A stretch of 61,490 nucleotides of DNA. Source: an uncultured Bacteroidia bacterium. GTDB taxonomy: Bacteria; Bacteroidota; Bacteroidia; Bacteroidales; UBA932. This document shows, piece by piece, positions 52,587-61,490 of this stretch; position 1 is the first letter of the stretch, and each line of letters starts with the position of its first letter. Under the pieces are notes generated by a model. The model was not told the origin of the DNA and did no database searches. It saw only the letters and a program-made list of their open reading frames with translations. The position numbers and the translations under genes are program-made. The stretch covers positions 1 through 61,490 of the forward strand of contig CACYGI010000009.1 of assembly GCA_902773925.1 (NCBI GenBank). The letters run 5' to 3'.

Positions 52587-54023
52587 ATGGGCCGCAGAAA
52601 GAATAAACCGTTCCTGGAAGGAGTAAGAATAGAAGCCGTTGCCGCTGAGGGAAAGTCGCTTGCGCATATCGACGGCAAAGTGCTTTTCGTGCCGCAGACC
52701 ATTCCCGGCGACGTGGTTGACGTGCAGGTCGGGCGGGTGCGCAGCGGCTATATGGAAGGACGGATGGTGAGGCTGGTCGAGCCTTCGCCGGACCGTATCG
52801 AGCCTTTCTGCGAGCATTTCGGCATCTGCGGCGGCTGCTCGTGGCAGCAGCTCCCCTATCCTCTCCAGCTGCAGTTCAAGCAGCGTCAGGTCGAGGACCA
52901 GTTGCGCCGCATAGGTCATCTGGAGCTCCCCGAAGTGAGTCCGATCCTTGGCTCTGAGGCTACCCGAGAGTATCGCAACAAGCTGGAATATACATTCTCG
53001 CGCCGCCGCTGGATCCTCGAGGGCGAGGACCCCGAGGGCCTCTGCGACGAGGAGCGCTGCGGCCTGGGTTTCCACGTGAGCGGGATGTTTGACAAGGTGC
53101 TTGATATCCGTCACTGCCACCTCCAGAAAGAGCCTTCCAATGTCATCCGGCTTTTCGTCAAGCAGTATGCTTTAGAGCATCATCTCGCCTTCTTCGATCT
53201 TCGGGCCCAGGAGGGATTTCTGCGCAATCTGATGGTCCGTACGGCCTCTACGGGAGAGATTATGCTGCTGGTGGTATTCGGCCCCGACGCGGCTGCGATG
53301 CCGGAGGAGCGTGAGGCCCTGTTGGATGCCGTATCGCAGCGTTTCCCAGAGATTACTTCGCTCTATTACGTCGTTAATGGCAAGTGCAATGATTCGCTGG
53401 AAGGCCTCGCGTGCTCACTTTACCGAGGAGCCGACGCCATCTACGAGCGGATGGAGGATCTGCGCTTCAAGATCGGGCCAAAGTCTTTCTACCAGACCAA
53501 TTCGGCGCAGGCCTACCGTCTCTACAGCGTAGTCCGCGACTTTGTCGGATATGGAGATGCGGCTGCTGCCGGCGGCCGCAAGCCTCTGATTTATGACCTC
53601 TACACCGGCACCGGCACCATCGCGCTGTTCCTTGCGCGGCTGGCCTCACGCGTCGTTGGTATCGAATATGTCGCCGAGGCCATCGAGGACGCCAGCGTCA
53701 ATGCTTCGGTCAACGGTATTGACAACGCCGTATTTTTCGCAGGCGATATGAAGGATATCCTGACCTCCGGGTTTATCGCCTCGCAGGGCAGTCCGGATAT
53801 CGTCGTGCTCGATCCGCCGCGCGCCGGCATCCATCCCGACGTGGCCGCCGTCCTGCTGGAGGCTGCTCCGCAGCGGATGGTCTATGTCAGCTGCAACCCC
53901 GCGACGCAGGCCCGCGACCTGGCCGTATTTGCTCCGCATTACGACATCCTCCGCGTCCAGCCGGTAGATATGTTCCCCCACACGACGCACGTCGAGAACG
54001 TCGTGCTTCTCGAGCGCAGGTAG
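52587..54023 (+). CDS. rlmD: 23S rRNA (uracil-5-)-methyltransferase RlmD/RumA type
   Basis: This 478-aa SAM-dependent m5U methyltransferase has an N-terminal TRAM-like domain (about 8-65), Fe-S cluster cysteines in CEHFGICGGC plus one in IRHCHLQ, SAM motif YDLYTGTGTIALFLA, and the catalytic Cys in VYVSCNPATQARDL. It may also be the tRNA m5U54 enzyme; the sequence alone does not decide between the two. ATG 52587 follows the promoter-like box; the upstream in-frame start is inside it. Confidence 0.88.
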   Translation: MGRRKNKPFLEGVRIEAVAAEGKSLAHIDGKVLFVPQTIPGDVVDVQVGRVRSGYMEGRMVRLVEPSPDRIEPFCEHFGICGGCSWQQLPYPLQLQFKQRQVEDQLRRIGHLELPEVSPILGSEATREYRNKLEYTFSRRRWILEGEDPEGLCDEERCGLGFHVSGMFDKVLDIRHCHLQKEPSNVIRLFVKQYALEHHLAFFDLRAQEGFLRNLMVRTASTGEIMLLVVFGPDAAAMPEEREALLDAVSQRFPEITSLYYVVNGKCNDSLEGLACSLYRGADAIYERMEDLRFKIGPKSFYQTNSAQAYRLYSVVRDFVGYGDAAAAGGRKPLIYDLYTGTGTIALFLARLASRVVGIEYVAEAIEDASVNASVNGIDNAVFFAGDMKDILTSGFIASQGSPDIVVLDPPRAGIHPDVAAVLLEAAPQRMVYVSCNPATQARDLAVFAPHYDILRVQPVDMFPHTTHVENVVLLERR

Positions 54024-54026
54024 CCG

Positions 54027-55880
54027 TCAGAGCTTGATATTGACGGTCATCTCTTCGTCGAATTTGCGGAAGTACAGGACATAGTCCCCATCGGGAAGGT
54101 TGAACTGGAAGTATGGATTGCCCAGGTCGTAAGGATCAGTTTCGCAAAGCGAAGTAAAGAAGTACTCGCCGTTGTAATAATGGTCTCTGTAAATGTAATA
54201 ATCCTTCGACGATTCCCCGCTCTTCATCAGTACATCTCCATTGCTCAGGCGAAGCTCCCAGTAGATGTCCTTAAAGGCCTTTATATAGAAATTGGACCAC
54301 TCAGCGGGGTCCTTGCTGCCCCAGATTACGTCCCCATAAGTATGTCCGATGCTGATGAGATCCGTCAGCAGAGTCTCCCTGTCGAACTGGCAGTAACCCC
54401 AGCGTTCATAAAAGTCAACGGGTTCCCATCCTCCCAGGCTGGAGCGCCTTGAGAGCAGAAGATAATCGCCGTGAGCCACATTGGAAGGAGCCTTGCAGGT
54501 TACGGCCGGGGTATTGACAAGATAACCCTCACCGACGATAAACGGCTCGCAGAGAATCTCCTTGTAATTGAGGTTTTTGTCGTAGAGGCAAAATGTAAGC
54601 TCGGTCTCGCCGTCGAAGGTAAATACATTCTTGTACAGAGGGATGCTTTCGACGGGGAACGTGGCGGACTGGAAATCCCATCCGAAGGAAAAGAGGCCAT
54701 CGATCGAAAGGGTAATGTAAGGCTCTCCTCCCTTGTCTGGCATTATGTTGATAACCATATCCTGCCCGGAATTGTATCTGAGAAGCTCTTCGGTATGTCC
54801 GTCAACAACCGTTAAGGTATAATAATTATTGCTGGTTCCTCCCCAGCCGTAGTTGATATGGAAATAACGGTCACGGTAGCCGTCCAGGACGAATGCGTGG
54901 CCGCCGTTGCTCGCGAAGCCGCAGTAAAATACCGGTCTGCCCTCATCGATCTCGTTGCGGACATACATCTCCCACCTCTCGTCATTGGTGCTTCCACTGC
55001 GGTCCAGATATCTGATCTGCTTGTCGTACTTGAAATACTTTGCCAGATAAAGCGGACAGACACTGGCCGCTCCCGAACCCTCCGGAGCGTATGACATATT
55101 GCTCATCACGCCCAGGTCAAACATCAGCTGGGCGACCTGCTGTCCTGCGTAAGGCGAATAACTGCCGCTGTAGCTCATAGGCATAGCTTCCCAGTCGTAG
55201 CTGTGGCCGAGCTTCTGGTCGGGGATGCTGTGCATATAATTCATCCCGTTCCATCCGAATTCGTATCCGGGCAGCGTACCGACGCCTGCATCGGGCCACT
55301 TGTGATATCGCATAATGATACCCATTGCCGTAGCTACGCATCCGCAGGGGCACTCCTCCCCGCTGACTTTGGGGCACATATCGTTGAAGGGCTTCCACTG
55401 GTTCCACGAGGCGGTCTCGAGCAGCACGGGCGTCGAATTCTGAACGGCCGATGCAGGATCGTTCCACTGCCGGCGGGTCTGCGCATCCGGCTCCCAGCCC
55501 TGCTCGCGGGCGAAACCTATCACTTGGGCATACCACTGGAGCAGTGCGCGCATTCCGTCCGGCATCTGTTCATCCGTAGGGAAGCTGCCGCTCTCCGAGT
55601 AACCCAGGACCGGCCGGGCCGCTTCTTCACCGGCCACCATTACGAATCCTCCGTTATTGTTGCCGTACACGTAGAATGCAGGCGCCTCGTCCGCAGAGTC
55701 GTCCGATACGGGGTAACTCTTCAGAAGCTTAACGTCGCCCTGCGCGATGCTCTTGGTGGCCGCGCTTCTTGCGAAAAATGACGCCGCCACAGCCGCGCTG
55801 CGCTGCGGGGTGACGATGGCTGCATTGATAGCGGAAGCTGCCGCCAGCAGGAGTATAACGCTTAAACAGATCCTTTTCAT
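54027..55880 (-). CDS. C10 (streptopain-like) cysteine protease, second copy
   Basis: This 617-aa secreted protease has a signal peptide (1-20) and a Spi-like prodomain (about 24-140). The catalytic domain has C181 in CPCGCVATAM and H328 in NGGHAFVLDGY, followed by INYGWGG. The C-terminal region is beta-rich (about 390-617). It is only distantly similar to the copy at 25061. Its start overlaps the end of a BACON lipoprotein gene (ATGA), so both are co-translated. Confidence 0.92.
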   Translation of the reverse strand: MKRICLSVILLLAAASAINAAIVTPQRSAAVAASFFARSAATKSIAQGDVKLLKSYPVSDDSADEAPAFYVYGNNNGGFVMVAGEEAARPVLGYSESGSFPTDEQMPDGMRALLQWYAQVIGFAREQGWEPDAQTRRQWNDPASAVQNSTPVLLETASWNQWKPFNDMCPKVSGEECPCGCVATAMGIIMRYHKWPDAGVGTLPGYEFGWNGMNYMHSIPDQKLGHSYDWEAMPMSYSGSYSPYAGQQVAQLMFDLGVMSNMSYAPEGSGAASVCPLYLAKYFKYDKQIRYLDRSGSTNDERWEMYVRNEIDEGRPVFYCGFASNGGHAFVLDGYRDRYFHINYGWGGTSNNYYTLTVVDGHTEELLRYNSGQDMVINIMPDKGGEPYITLSIDGLFSFGWDFQSATFPVESIPLYKNVFTFDGETELTFCLYDKNLNYKEILCEPFIVGEGYLVNTPAVTCKAPSNVAHGDYLLLSRRSSLGGWEPVDFYERWGYCQFDRETLLTDLISIGHTYGDVIWGSKDPAEWSNFYIKAFKDIYWELRLSNGDVLMKSGESSKDYYIYRDHYYNGEYFFTSLCETDPYDLGNPYFQFNLPDGDYVLYFRKFDEEMTVNIKL

Positions 55881-57307
55881 TGCCTGAGTTTTGAGAAATC
55901 GTACGACATTCCGTCCTGTGGCTTTGCTATTTCCACGGAGTTGAAAATAAATCCTTCGACGGTAATGAGATGCAGGCAGTCCTGCGTGTATTCGTGCTCC
56001 AGATCCGCTTCGTAGCGGTCAAATGTCCCGTCGCCCCATATTACGACCGCCCCTGATTCCATTATGACGGGGGCCTTTACGTGGCGAAGAGGCGTGCTGT
56101 AGGAGAAGGAAGGGCTGTTGCTGAACTGGAAAAAGCCGATGAGATCCGAATTATCGAATCCGGGTATATAGACCTCGCAGTACATCGAGCGCTTCTCCTG
56201 CGTCTTGTCGAAACGGACGTAGAAGACATAGCCGCCTTCTTCCTTTTCAAATCCTACGATGTGAGCCCAGTGGTCAGACAGATGCAGCTGGGCGGCATCG
56301 CTGACGGCCGGTGAAGTATGGATGGCGATGGTCGCTCCGCAGCTGGGCACCAGGACCGAAAGATCGCTTCGGACTATATCCGCCTTCTGCTGGATGATGC
56401 GGACGGTGTCCGTGCGGTCATATTCGCTGTTGCGGAATACAATCTCGCATTTGCGCTCTTCGCGGCTGTGGTTGCGCGTAAAGGCGAAGGTATATGTGCG
56501 CGTCGAAATGGTCCTGGTGCGGACTTCCTCCAGCCAGGTGCAGTCCGGCGTGATCTCGTAGCTCACGTCGATATTGCTGGCTACCTCGACCTGAAGGACG
56601 CCCTCTTCGGGCTGCAGGGTGAGTTCGCCGTCGCTGACGACGATCGTCGGAACTTCGCCCTTCTGATATACCGTCACCGTCTCGGTGCCTTTCGTGCTGC
56701 TGAATGTTATCACGCCGCTGCGACGCTCCAGGGAGGTATTGGCATCAACGGCGAATGTCAGGGTCTCGTTGCGAAGGCCCTTGGTGCCAAGGTCGTGGAT
56801 CCACGTGGCTGCCTCGGGCGCGATGCTGTAACTGTAATCGATATTGGTCGCCACCTTGACGGTAAACGTGCCGCCGTCGGAGGCTATATCCTCGCGGCCG
56901 CTGGTGAGCACTATCGAGTCGTGCTGCTTCTGGACGATGACCACCGTGCGCTGGAGTTTGCCGCAGGTAAATACGACGGAAGCCGAACGCTCGTCATATT
57001 CGCCGTTGGCCTCGACCTTGAATGTCAGCGTGGCGACGCCGCTCTTGCCCTTGTCCTGCGACAGCGTGCACCAGTATGCGCGGCCGTTGACGAATTCGGC
57101 GGTCCAGGAGCCGGATGCCTTGAGGTCGAGAGTCGCTTGGCCGCTCTCCGAATTGAAGATGACGCTCAGTGTCTCGCCTGCTTCGCTCATCGTGGCCTGG
57201 TCCGAAACGAACGAGTCGCTCACGTAGTCGAGCTCAGGCTTGCAGCCCGCCAGAGACAGGATAGCAAGCAGTAGAAGCGCTGGCCGGAAGAAGGATCTAT
57301 ATCTCAT
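55877..57307 (-). CDS. BACON-domain surface lipoprotein
   Basis: This 476-aa lipoprotein has its cysteine at about residue 22 (SLAGCKP). Three or four BACON-type Ig-like repeats follow (about 35-125, 130-215, 220-310), each ending in a VTVYQKG / VVIVQKQ / VRIIQQK strand. BACON domains are thought to bind carbohydrate or mucin, or to space proteins from the surface. The last 150 residues are not assigned. It is translationally coupled to the C10 protease. Confidence 0.85.
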   Translation of the reverse strand: MRYRSFFRPALLLLAILSLAGCKPELDYVSDSFVSDQATMSEAGETLSVIFNSESGQATLDLKASGSWTAEFVNGRAYWCTLSQDKGKSGVATLTFKVEANGEYDERSASVVFTCGKLQRTVVIVQKQHDSIVLTSGREDIASDGGTFTVKVATNIDYSYSIAPEAATWIHDLGTKGLRNETLTFAVDANTSLERRSGVITFSSTKGTETVTVYQKGEVPTIVVSDGELTLQPEEGVLQVEVASNIDVSYEITPDCTWLEEVRTRTISTRTYTFAFTRNHSREERKCEIVFRNSEYDRTDTVRIIQQKADIVRSDLSVLVPSCGATIAIHTSPAVSDAAQLHLSDHWAHIVGFEKEEGGYVFYVRFDKTQEKRSMYCEVYIPGFDNSDLIGFFQFSNSPSFSYSTPLRHVKAPVIMESGAVVIWGDGTFDRYEADLEHEYTQDCLHLITVEGFIFNSVEIAKPQDGMSYDFSKLRQ

Positions 57308-57349
57308 AACTTAATATAAAGTACTTATTTATATGGCTTGCTTTAATTT

Positions 57350-58825
57350 TCAGGATTTCAATATCTTCTTCTTATACCAAATGGAGAAGAGTACTATCGA
57401 GAGAGCCGCCGCCGCGCAGCCGATAATGCGGGCTGCGGTCAGGCTCAGATGCACTGCGATGGGCGAATACATCAGGAACGTGGTGCAGACGCAGGTCATA
57501 AATACCGCAGGTATAAGCGTTATCCAGAAGAGCTTGTGTTCGCGGGCCAGATAGACCGTCAGGGCCCACAGGGTAAATACCGACAGGGTCTGGTTGGCCC
57601 AGCCGAACCAGCTCCATATGCGCTCGAATCCGTTGGCGTCCTTCATCTCCCACATCAACAGGGCGAATACTGCCGCGAACATCGGAATGCAGATGTAGAG
57701 GCGCTTGCGGATGGGCTTCTGGTCGAGATGGGCGAAGTCTGCGATGATCAGGCGTGCGCTGCGAAGCGCCGTATCGCCGCTGGTTATCGGAGCCGCCACC
57801 ACGCCCAGCAGCGCCAGTATGCCGCCGAAGACGCCCAGCCAGTCGTGGCAGACGAGATTGACTATCGAGGGCACGTCGCCAAGGACACCGCTCCCGCCGG
57901 TAATGGTCTGGTAGCCGGGGATCGGATTGCCATAGAAGAAATAGCTTGCCACGGCTGCCCAGATCAGCGCCACGATGCCTTCGGTTATCATCGCACCGTA
58001 GAATATCGGCCTGCCCTGCTTCTCGTGCTTGATGCAGCGCGCCATCAGCGGGCTCTGCGTGGCGTGGAAGCCGCTTATCGCGCCGCAGGCGATGGAGATG
58101 AACAGGCACGGGAATATCGGGTTGGTGGTAAGCGACCCGCCCTCGGTCTTGCTGAGGCCTTCCCATACTTCGGGGATGTCGGGGAACTTGCTGAAGAGCA
58201 CGACCATCATCGCCAGGGCCATAAATATCAGCGCAAATGCGAATACCGGATAGATGCGGCCGATAATCTTGTCTATCGGCAAGAGCGTGGCGACCAGGTA
58301 GTACAGGAATATTATGATGATCCAGAACGAATAGCGTCCGAAGGTGTGGACCATGAACTGCGGCTCCCAGATGCCTCCGAGAATCTTCGCGGGGCTGAAT
58401 ACGAATACTGCTCCGACAATCAGCAGAAGGATGATCGAGAAGTTGAGCATCAGCATCTTGGTGCGCTTGCCGAGATAGTGCCCTACCAGATCTGGCAGGC
58501 CTGCTCCGCCGTGGCGGACGGACAGCATACCGGAGAGATAGTCGTGCACTGCGCCTGCGAAGATGCAGCCAAGGACGATCCAGAGGTACGATGCCGGGCC
58601 GAATTTGGCGCCCATTATGGCACCGAAGATGGGACCTGTGCCGGCGATGTTGAGAAACTGGATCATGAAGATCTTGCGGGCCGGAAGTGCGACATAGTCC
58701 ACTCCGTCGGACCTGGTGTATGCCGGCGTCGGACGGTCGTCCGCCCCGAATACCCGTTCTACGAATCTGCCGTAGATGAAGTAGCCTGCCACAAGGGCCA
58801 CGAGTGCTATTATGAAGGAGATCAT
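57350..58825 (-). CDS. cstA: Carbon starvation protein CstA family transporter
   Basis: This 491-aa membrane protein has about 12-13 helices and the conserved GTGPIFGAIMGAKFGP, GCIFAGAVHDYLSGMLSVRHGG and SGFHATQSPL motifs. CstA-type proteins import peptides or pyruvate. It is shorter than E. coli CstA (701 aa), as common in Bacteroidetes. Start ATG 58825 was preferred because the upstream ATG 58849 lies inside a predicted -7 box. Confidence 0.9.
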   Translation of the reverse strand: MISFIIALVALVAGYFIYGRFVERVFGADDRPTPAYTRSDGVDYVALPARKIFMIQFLNIAGTGPIFGAIMGAKFGPASYLWIVLGCIFAGAVHDYLSGMLSVRHGGAGLPDLVGHYLGKRTKMLMLNFSIILLLIVGAVFVFSPAKILGGIWEPQFMVHTFGRYSFWIIIIFLYYLVATLLPIDKIIGRIYPVFAFALIFMALAMMVVLFSKFPDIPEVWEGLSKTEGGSLTTNPIFPCLFISIACGAISGFHATQSPLMARCIKHEKQGRPIFYGAMITEGIVALIWAAVASYFFYGNPIPGYQTITGGSGVLGDVPSIVNLVCHDWLGVFGGILALLGVVAAPITSGDTALRSARLIIADFAHLDQKPIRKRLYICIPMFAAVFALLMWEMKDANGFERIWSWFGWANQTLSVFTLWALTVYLAREHKLFWITLIPAVFMTCVCTTFLMYSPIAVHLSLTAARIIGCAAAALSIVLFSIWYKKKILKS

Positions 58826-58846
58826 ATCTCTTTGGTTATAAGATTT

Positions 58847-58854
58847 CAAATTTA
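58847..58854 (-). promoter_or_regulatory. Predicted -7 box for cstA
   Basis: TAAATTTG on the minus strand lies 21 bp from ATG 58825. Confidence 0.6.
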
Positions 58855-58877
58855 ACTATTTTTAGCGCGTTTTTGCA

Positions 58878-58885
58878 TATTTTTG
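58878..58885 (+). promoter_or_regulatory. Predicted -7 box for mnmE
   Basis: TATTTTTG fits TAnnTTTG and lies 15 bp before the start codon, implying a very short leader. Confidence 0.5.
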
Positions 58886-58900
58886 CAGAAAATCTGATGT

Positions 58901-60334
58901 ATGACATCGTTCCTGTCCGAAGATACGATATGTGCTGCGGCTACCGGTCACGGCGGCGCGGTGGCTATGATCCGCGTGAGCGGAGAGGATGCCGTCGCCT
59001 GCGTGGACGGTATTTTCCGCGGACGCGGCAGCCTGCGCGATGCTGCAGGATATACGATGCACTATGGCTCTATCGTCGAGCGTTCCTGCTCGGACCGGGT
59101 CGTGGACGAGGTGGTCGTGAGCGTGTTCCGTGCGCCCCACTCTTATACCGGGGAAGATTCGGTCGAGATTTCCTGCCACGCTTCTCAGTATATCATCTCT
59201 CGCATTCTCGAGCTTCTTCTCGAAGGCGGGGTCAGGATGGCCCTTCCGGGCGAATTTACGCGTCGCGCATTCCTCTCTGGCAAGATGGATCTCTCGCAGG
59301 CGGAGGCGGTCGCAGATCTGATCGCGGCCCGCAGCAAGGCCGCGCACGATGTGGCCCTGCGCCAGCTCCGCGGCGGATTCAGCGACGAGCTCGCCCGTAT
59401 GCGCGGGCAGCTGCTCGAGCTTTCTTCGCTTATCGAGCTGGAGCTTGATTTCTCCGAAGAGGATGTGGAGTTTGCGGACCGCGGCCGGCTCTCCGCCCTG
59501 CTGGAGGATCTGCTTGCGCATCTGGATCGTCTGGCGGATAGTTTCAGCCTTGGCAATGCGCTTCGCAACGGTATCCCTACGGTGATTGCGGGCGCGCCCA
59601 ATTCGGGCAAGAGCACGCTGCTCAATGCCCTTGCGGGTGAGGATCGGGCCATCGTCTCCCCCATTCCCGGCACTACGCGCGATACTATCGAGGAATGCAT
59701 CAATATCGGAGGAATGCTGTTCCGCCTGGTCGATACGGCCGGTATCCGCGAAGGCGGCGACCAGATCGAGCGGATCGGTATCGCCCGCGCCCGCGCCAAG
59801 TTGGCTGATGCGTCCCTCGTGCTGGTGCTTTACGACCTTTCGCAGCCCCGGGATGTGGCTTTCGAGCCCGTGGCCTCGATCCTGCGGGAGCTCGCTCCAC
59901 AGCAGAATGTTTTCGTCCTGCTCAATAAAGTCGATGCCGCAGTATCGGATCCGGAAGAGGTCTCCGCAAGGCTCCGCTCACTTAAGGGTACCTGTCGCGT
60001 TCTGCAGGTGTCGGCTCGCGAAGGTACCGGCATCGATGACCTTCGCTCTGAGATCGCCGCGCTCTACTCCGGCCTGGTCAACGAAGAGACCACTATCATC
60101 ACCTCCGCCCGCCATCTCGACGCCATCCGCTCCGGCGCCGCCGCCCTTCGCCGCGTCCGCGAGGGCCTCGCGGCTTGCGATGCTTCCGGCGTTTCCGCCG
60201 CGGGGGCTCTCCCCACCGACCTTCTGGCCGAAGAACTCCGCACCGCCCTCCACCACCTCGGCACCATCACCGGCGAGGTCTCCACTGAGGAAGTCCTAGG
60301 CAACATTTTTAGGAAGTTTTGCATCGGGAAATAA
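58901..60334 (+). CDS. mnmE: tRNA modification GTPase MnmE
   Basis: This 477-aa enzyme, with MnmG, modifies U34 of certain tRNAs. The N-terminal folate-binding domain includes PHSYTGEDSVEISCHAS and LPGEFTRRAFLSGKMDLSQAEAVADLI. The GTPase domain has G1 GAPNSGKST, G3 DTAG and G4 NKVD, followed by the C-terminal CIGK with the catalytic Cys at position 474. The length is standard. Confidence 0.96.
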   Translation: MTSFLSEDTICAAATGHGGAVAMIRVSGEDAVACVDGIFRGRGSLRDAAGYTMHYGSIVERSCSDRVVDEVVVSVFRAPHSYTGEDSVEISCHASQYIISRILELLLEGGVRMALPGEFTRRAFLSGKMDLSQAEAVADLIAARSKAAHDVALRQLRGGFSDELARMRGQLLELSSLIELELDFSEEDVEFADRGRLSALLEDLLAHLDRLADSFSLGNALRNGIPTVIAGAPNSGKSTLLNALAGEDRAIVSPIPGTTRDTIEECINIGGMLFRLVDTAGIREGGDQIERIGIARARAKLADASLVLVLYDLSQPRDVAFEPVASILRELAPQQNVFVLLNKVDAAVSDPEEVSARLRSLKGTCRVLQVSAREGTGIDDLRSEIAALYSGLVNEETTIITSARHLDAIRSGAAALRRVREGLAACDASGVSAAGALPTDLLAEELRTALHHLGTITGEVSTEEVLGNIFRKFCIGK

Positions 60335-60387
60335 AAGTCTGATATTCAATTAGTTATATCTTGAATCCAGGGTTTCATCTATATCAC

Positions 60388-61182
60388 TCATAACGAGATT
60401 AATTCTACTAGTATTTCTTTAACCAGATCCCACGAGGCTTTTGGCTCAAATGTAATCCCGGGGCGAAGCAGTTTTTCTGTATCTCCAATAAAATCTGGAT
60501 CCATCATCTTCTCCTCCATATTTGCGATAAACTGCTTGTATGTCGGAGGCATCTCCACAACGAAACCGATATAACGTTTGTAGCAACGAACAACCTCTTC
60601 TGGATTCACTTCAGCATTCTGAAGGGCATACGCAAGGTCGAATAGGTCGCGACCCTTCTTGCGCTGATATAGCGCACGCATTTTTGTTCCCAATAACTCT
60701 TCCAGTTTGTAGGTAGTAAGATTGCAAGAACCAGAAGCCCAGAGGCTCTCATAAGAGAATGGAACCTTGACAAGACCGAGTTCATTGAAATGCTCATAGC
60801 AGTTAATCTCGACCTTGAGACGGATCTGAACAACCGGAGGGATTTCTGACTGAATCCGGAAGAGCATCGTATTATTGAATCGTATAGGCTTTATAACCTT
60901 GTCCGGAAGGTAACTGAGGACCTCCCCTAATCTGAAAAGAATAGGCTTGATGGGACCGGGATTAATCTGTACCAGATCAATATCCTCAGAATACCTTGGT
61001 TGGGGTGCAAGATAGAGTTTATGAAGAGCCGTGCCTCCGCGGAAAGCCAGTTCTGATGCGAGGAATTCATCCGAGAAGATGTCCGTCAGGGCTCTTGTAA
61101 TAATAAGGTCCTGCTCAACATTGGCGATATCTTCCCAGGGAACTTGTTTGTTCCAGTGTGTAATGGCTGATCGTGGGATCAT
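60388..61182 (-). CDS. AbiEii-type nucleotidyltransferase toxin
   Basis: The 264-aa toxin half of a type IV toxin-antitoxin or phage-exclusion pair has the nucleotidyltransferase signature FRGGTALHKLYL followed by RYSEDIDLV, and the downstream KLEELLGTKMRALYQRKKGRDLFDLAYAL motif of the AbiEii/AbiGii family. Its ATG overlaps the antitoxin stop (ATGA), the usual arrangement. Base composition is AT-richer than the mnmE side, suggesting transfer. Confidence 0.9.
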   Translation of the reverse strand: MIPRSAITHWNKQVPWEDIANVEQDLIITRALTDIFSDEFLASELAFRGGTALHKLYLAPQPRYSEDIDLVQINPGPIKPILFRLGEVLSYLPDKVIKPIRFNNTMLFRIQSEIPPVVQIRLKVEINCYEHFNELGLVKVPFSYESLWASGSCNLTTYKLEELLGTKMRALYQRKKGRDLFDLAYALQNAEVNPEEVVRCYKRYIGFVVEMPPTYKQFIANMEEKMMDPDFIGDTEKLLRPGITFEPKASWDLVKEILVELISL

Positions 61183-61490
61183 AGGTCATCTATTTCTATT
61201 TCGGTATTAACAATAATATTCCAGCGCTTATCCAGGATTGCGCCGTCAACGTTCTTGCGGGTTGAGAGCCGGAACCGGTTAAGCTTGGGAGAAACTATCT
61301 TCAATTCATTGTAAAGATCATTAGCCTGCGATTGATTCATCAGGACATTCTCCATAATGTAGCCGAGCCGTTGAACGGTCGCCAGAGTAGAGAGAGACAG
61401 TAGTCCGCTCTCTGCTGAACCCCTCCAAACCGTCTGTTCAGATAGTTCTTCAATCACAGTCGCTGCTCTTGAAAGGCCACCTATGTGATG
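61179..61490 (-). CDS. AbiEi-type antitoxin, C-terminal part (cut by window edge)
   Basis: The frame is open to the window end: HHIGGLSRAATVIEELSEQ is followed by a TLATVQRLGYIMENVL helix and a basic FRLSTRKNVDG...KRWNIIVNT strand. This order (helical region, LGY-x-x-E, then R/K-x-x-x-W/R-x-I-x-x-x) is typical of the end of AbiEi antitoxins, which bind their own promoter. The N-terminal DNA-binding domain should lie beyond 61490. It is coupled to the toxin by a 4-base overlap. Confidence 0.8.
   Translation of the reverse strand, partial: HHIGGLSRAATVIEELSEQTVWRGSAESGLLSLSTLATVQRLGYIMENVLMNQSQANDLYNELKIVSPKLNRFRLSTRKNVDGAILDKRWNIIVNTEIEIDDL

Overview
This 61.5 kb window comes from a member of the Bacteroidales, probably an uncultured gut-type lineage with a moderately high-GC core. 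The evidence is the -33/-7 promoter type (TTTG then TAnnTTTG) ahead of many genes, a tmRNA whose tag ends NNYALAA, two C10 (streptopain-like) proteases, BACON and fimbrillin-like lipoproteins, a Na+-pumping methylmalonyl-CoA decarboxylase, and the short E-DUF2764-A-B-D-I-K V-type ATPase operon. Genus assignment would be guesswork.

Layout. 1-7233 is an AT-richer, acquired-looking defence region. It holds the end of hsdM, one expressed hsdS, two promoterless inverted hsdS cassettes, and a tyrosine recombinase, all linked by two sets of short inverted repeats (a type I restriction shufflon). A PD-(D/E)XK-like/DUF5655 protein and an unrecognised 511-aa tail-anchored protein follow. 7428-11012 has small housekeeping or unknown genes and the tmRNA (ssrA). 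11112-16975 has a tricorn-like protease, rarA, tRNA-Val and a 2-hydroxyacid dehydrogenase. 17125-22394 is a polyamine-uptake operon (beta-barrel protein, potA, potB, potC, potD) behind a GC-rich leader. 22447-22877 is a gene-free, hairpin-rich stretch ending in an unusual clpB promoter region. 25061-30271 is a surface/secreted operon: C10 protease, fimbrillin-like lipoprotein, a 46-aa peptide and a C1 aminopeptidase. 30341-35693 has pssA, an M13 peptidase and the opposed recF-dciA-pdxB operon.

35829-41809 runs from a TPR protein and YebC to methylmalonyl-CoA epimerase and all decarboxylase subunits (alpha, a gamma fused to a lamin-tail domain, biotin carrier, beta), the propionate-forming end of the succinate pathway. 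41958-49153 is the V-ATPase operon. Its K subunit keeps the residues that bind Na+ in Enterococcus NtpK, so decarboxylase and ATPase may share a Na+ circuit. 52459-49158 (minus) is a five-gene envelope operon of unknown function. 52587-60334 holds rlmD, a BACON lipoprotein/C10 protease pair, cstA and mnmE. The right edge (60388-61490) is again AT-richer and carries an AbiE-type toxin-antitoxin pair, the antitoxin cut by the window end.

All assignments are by reading motifs, not by database search. Promoters, hairpins and structured leaders are predictions from sequence pattern only.
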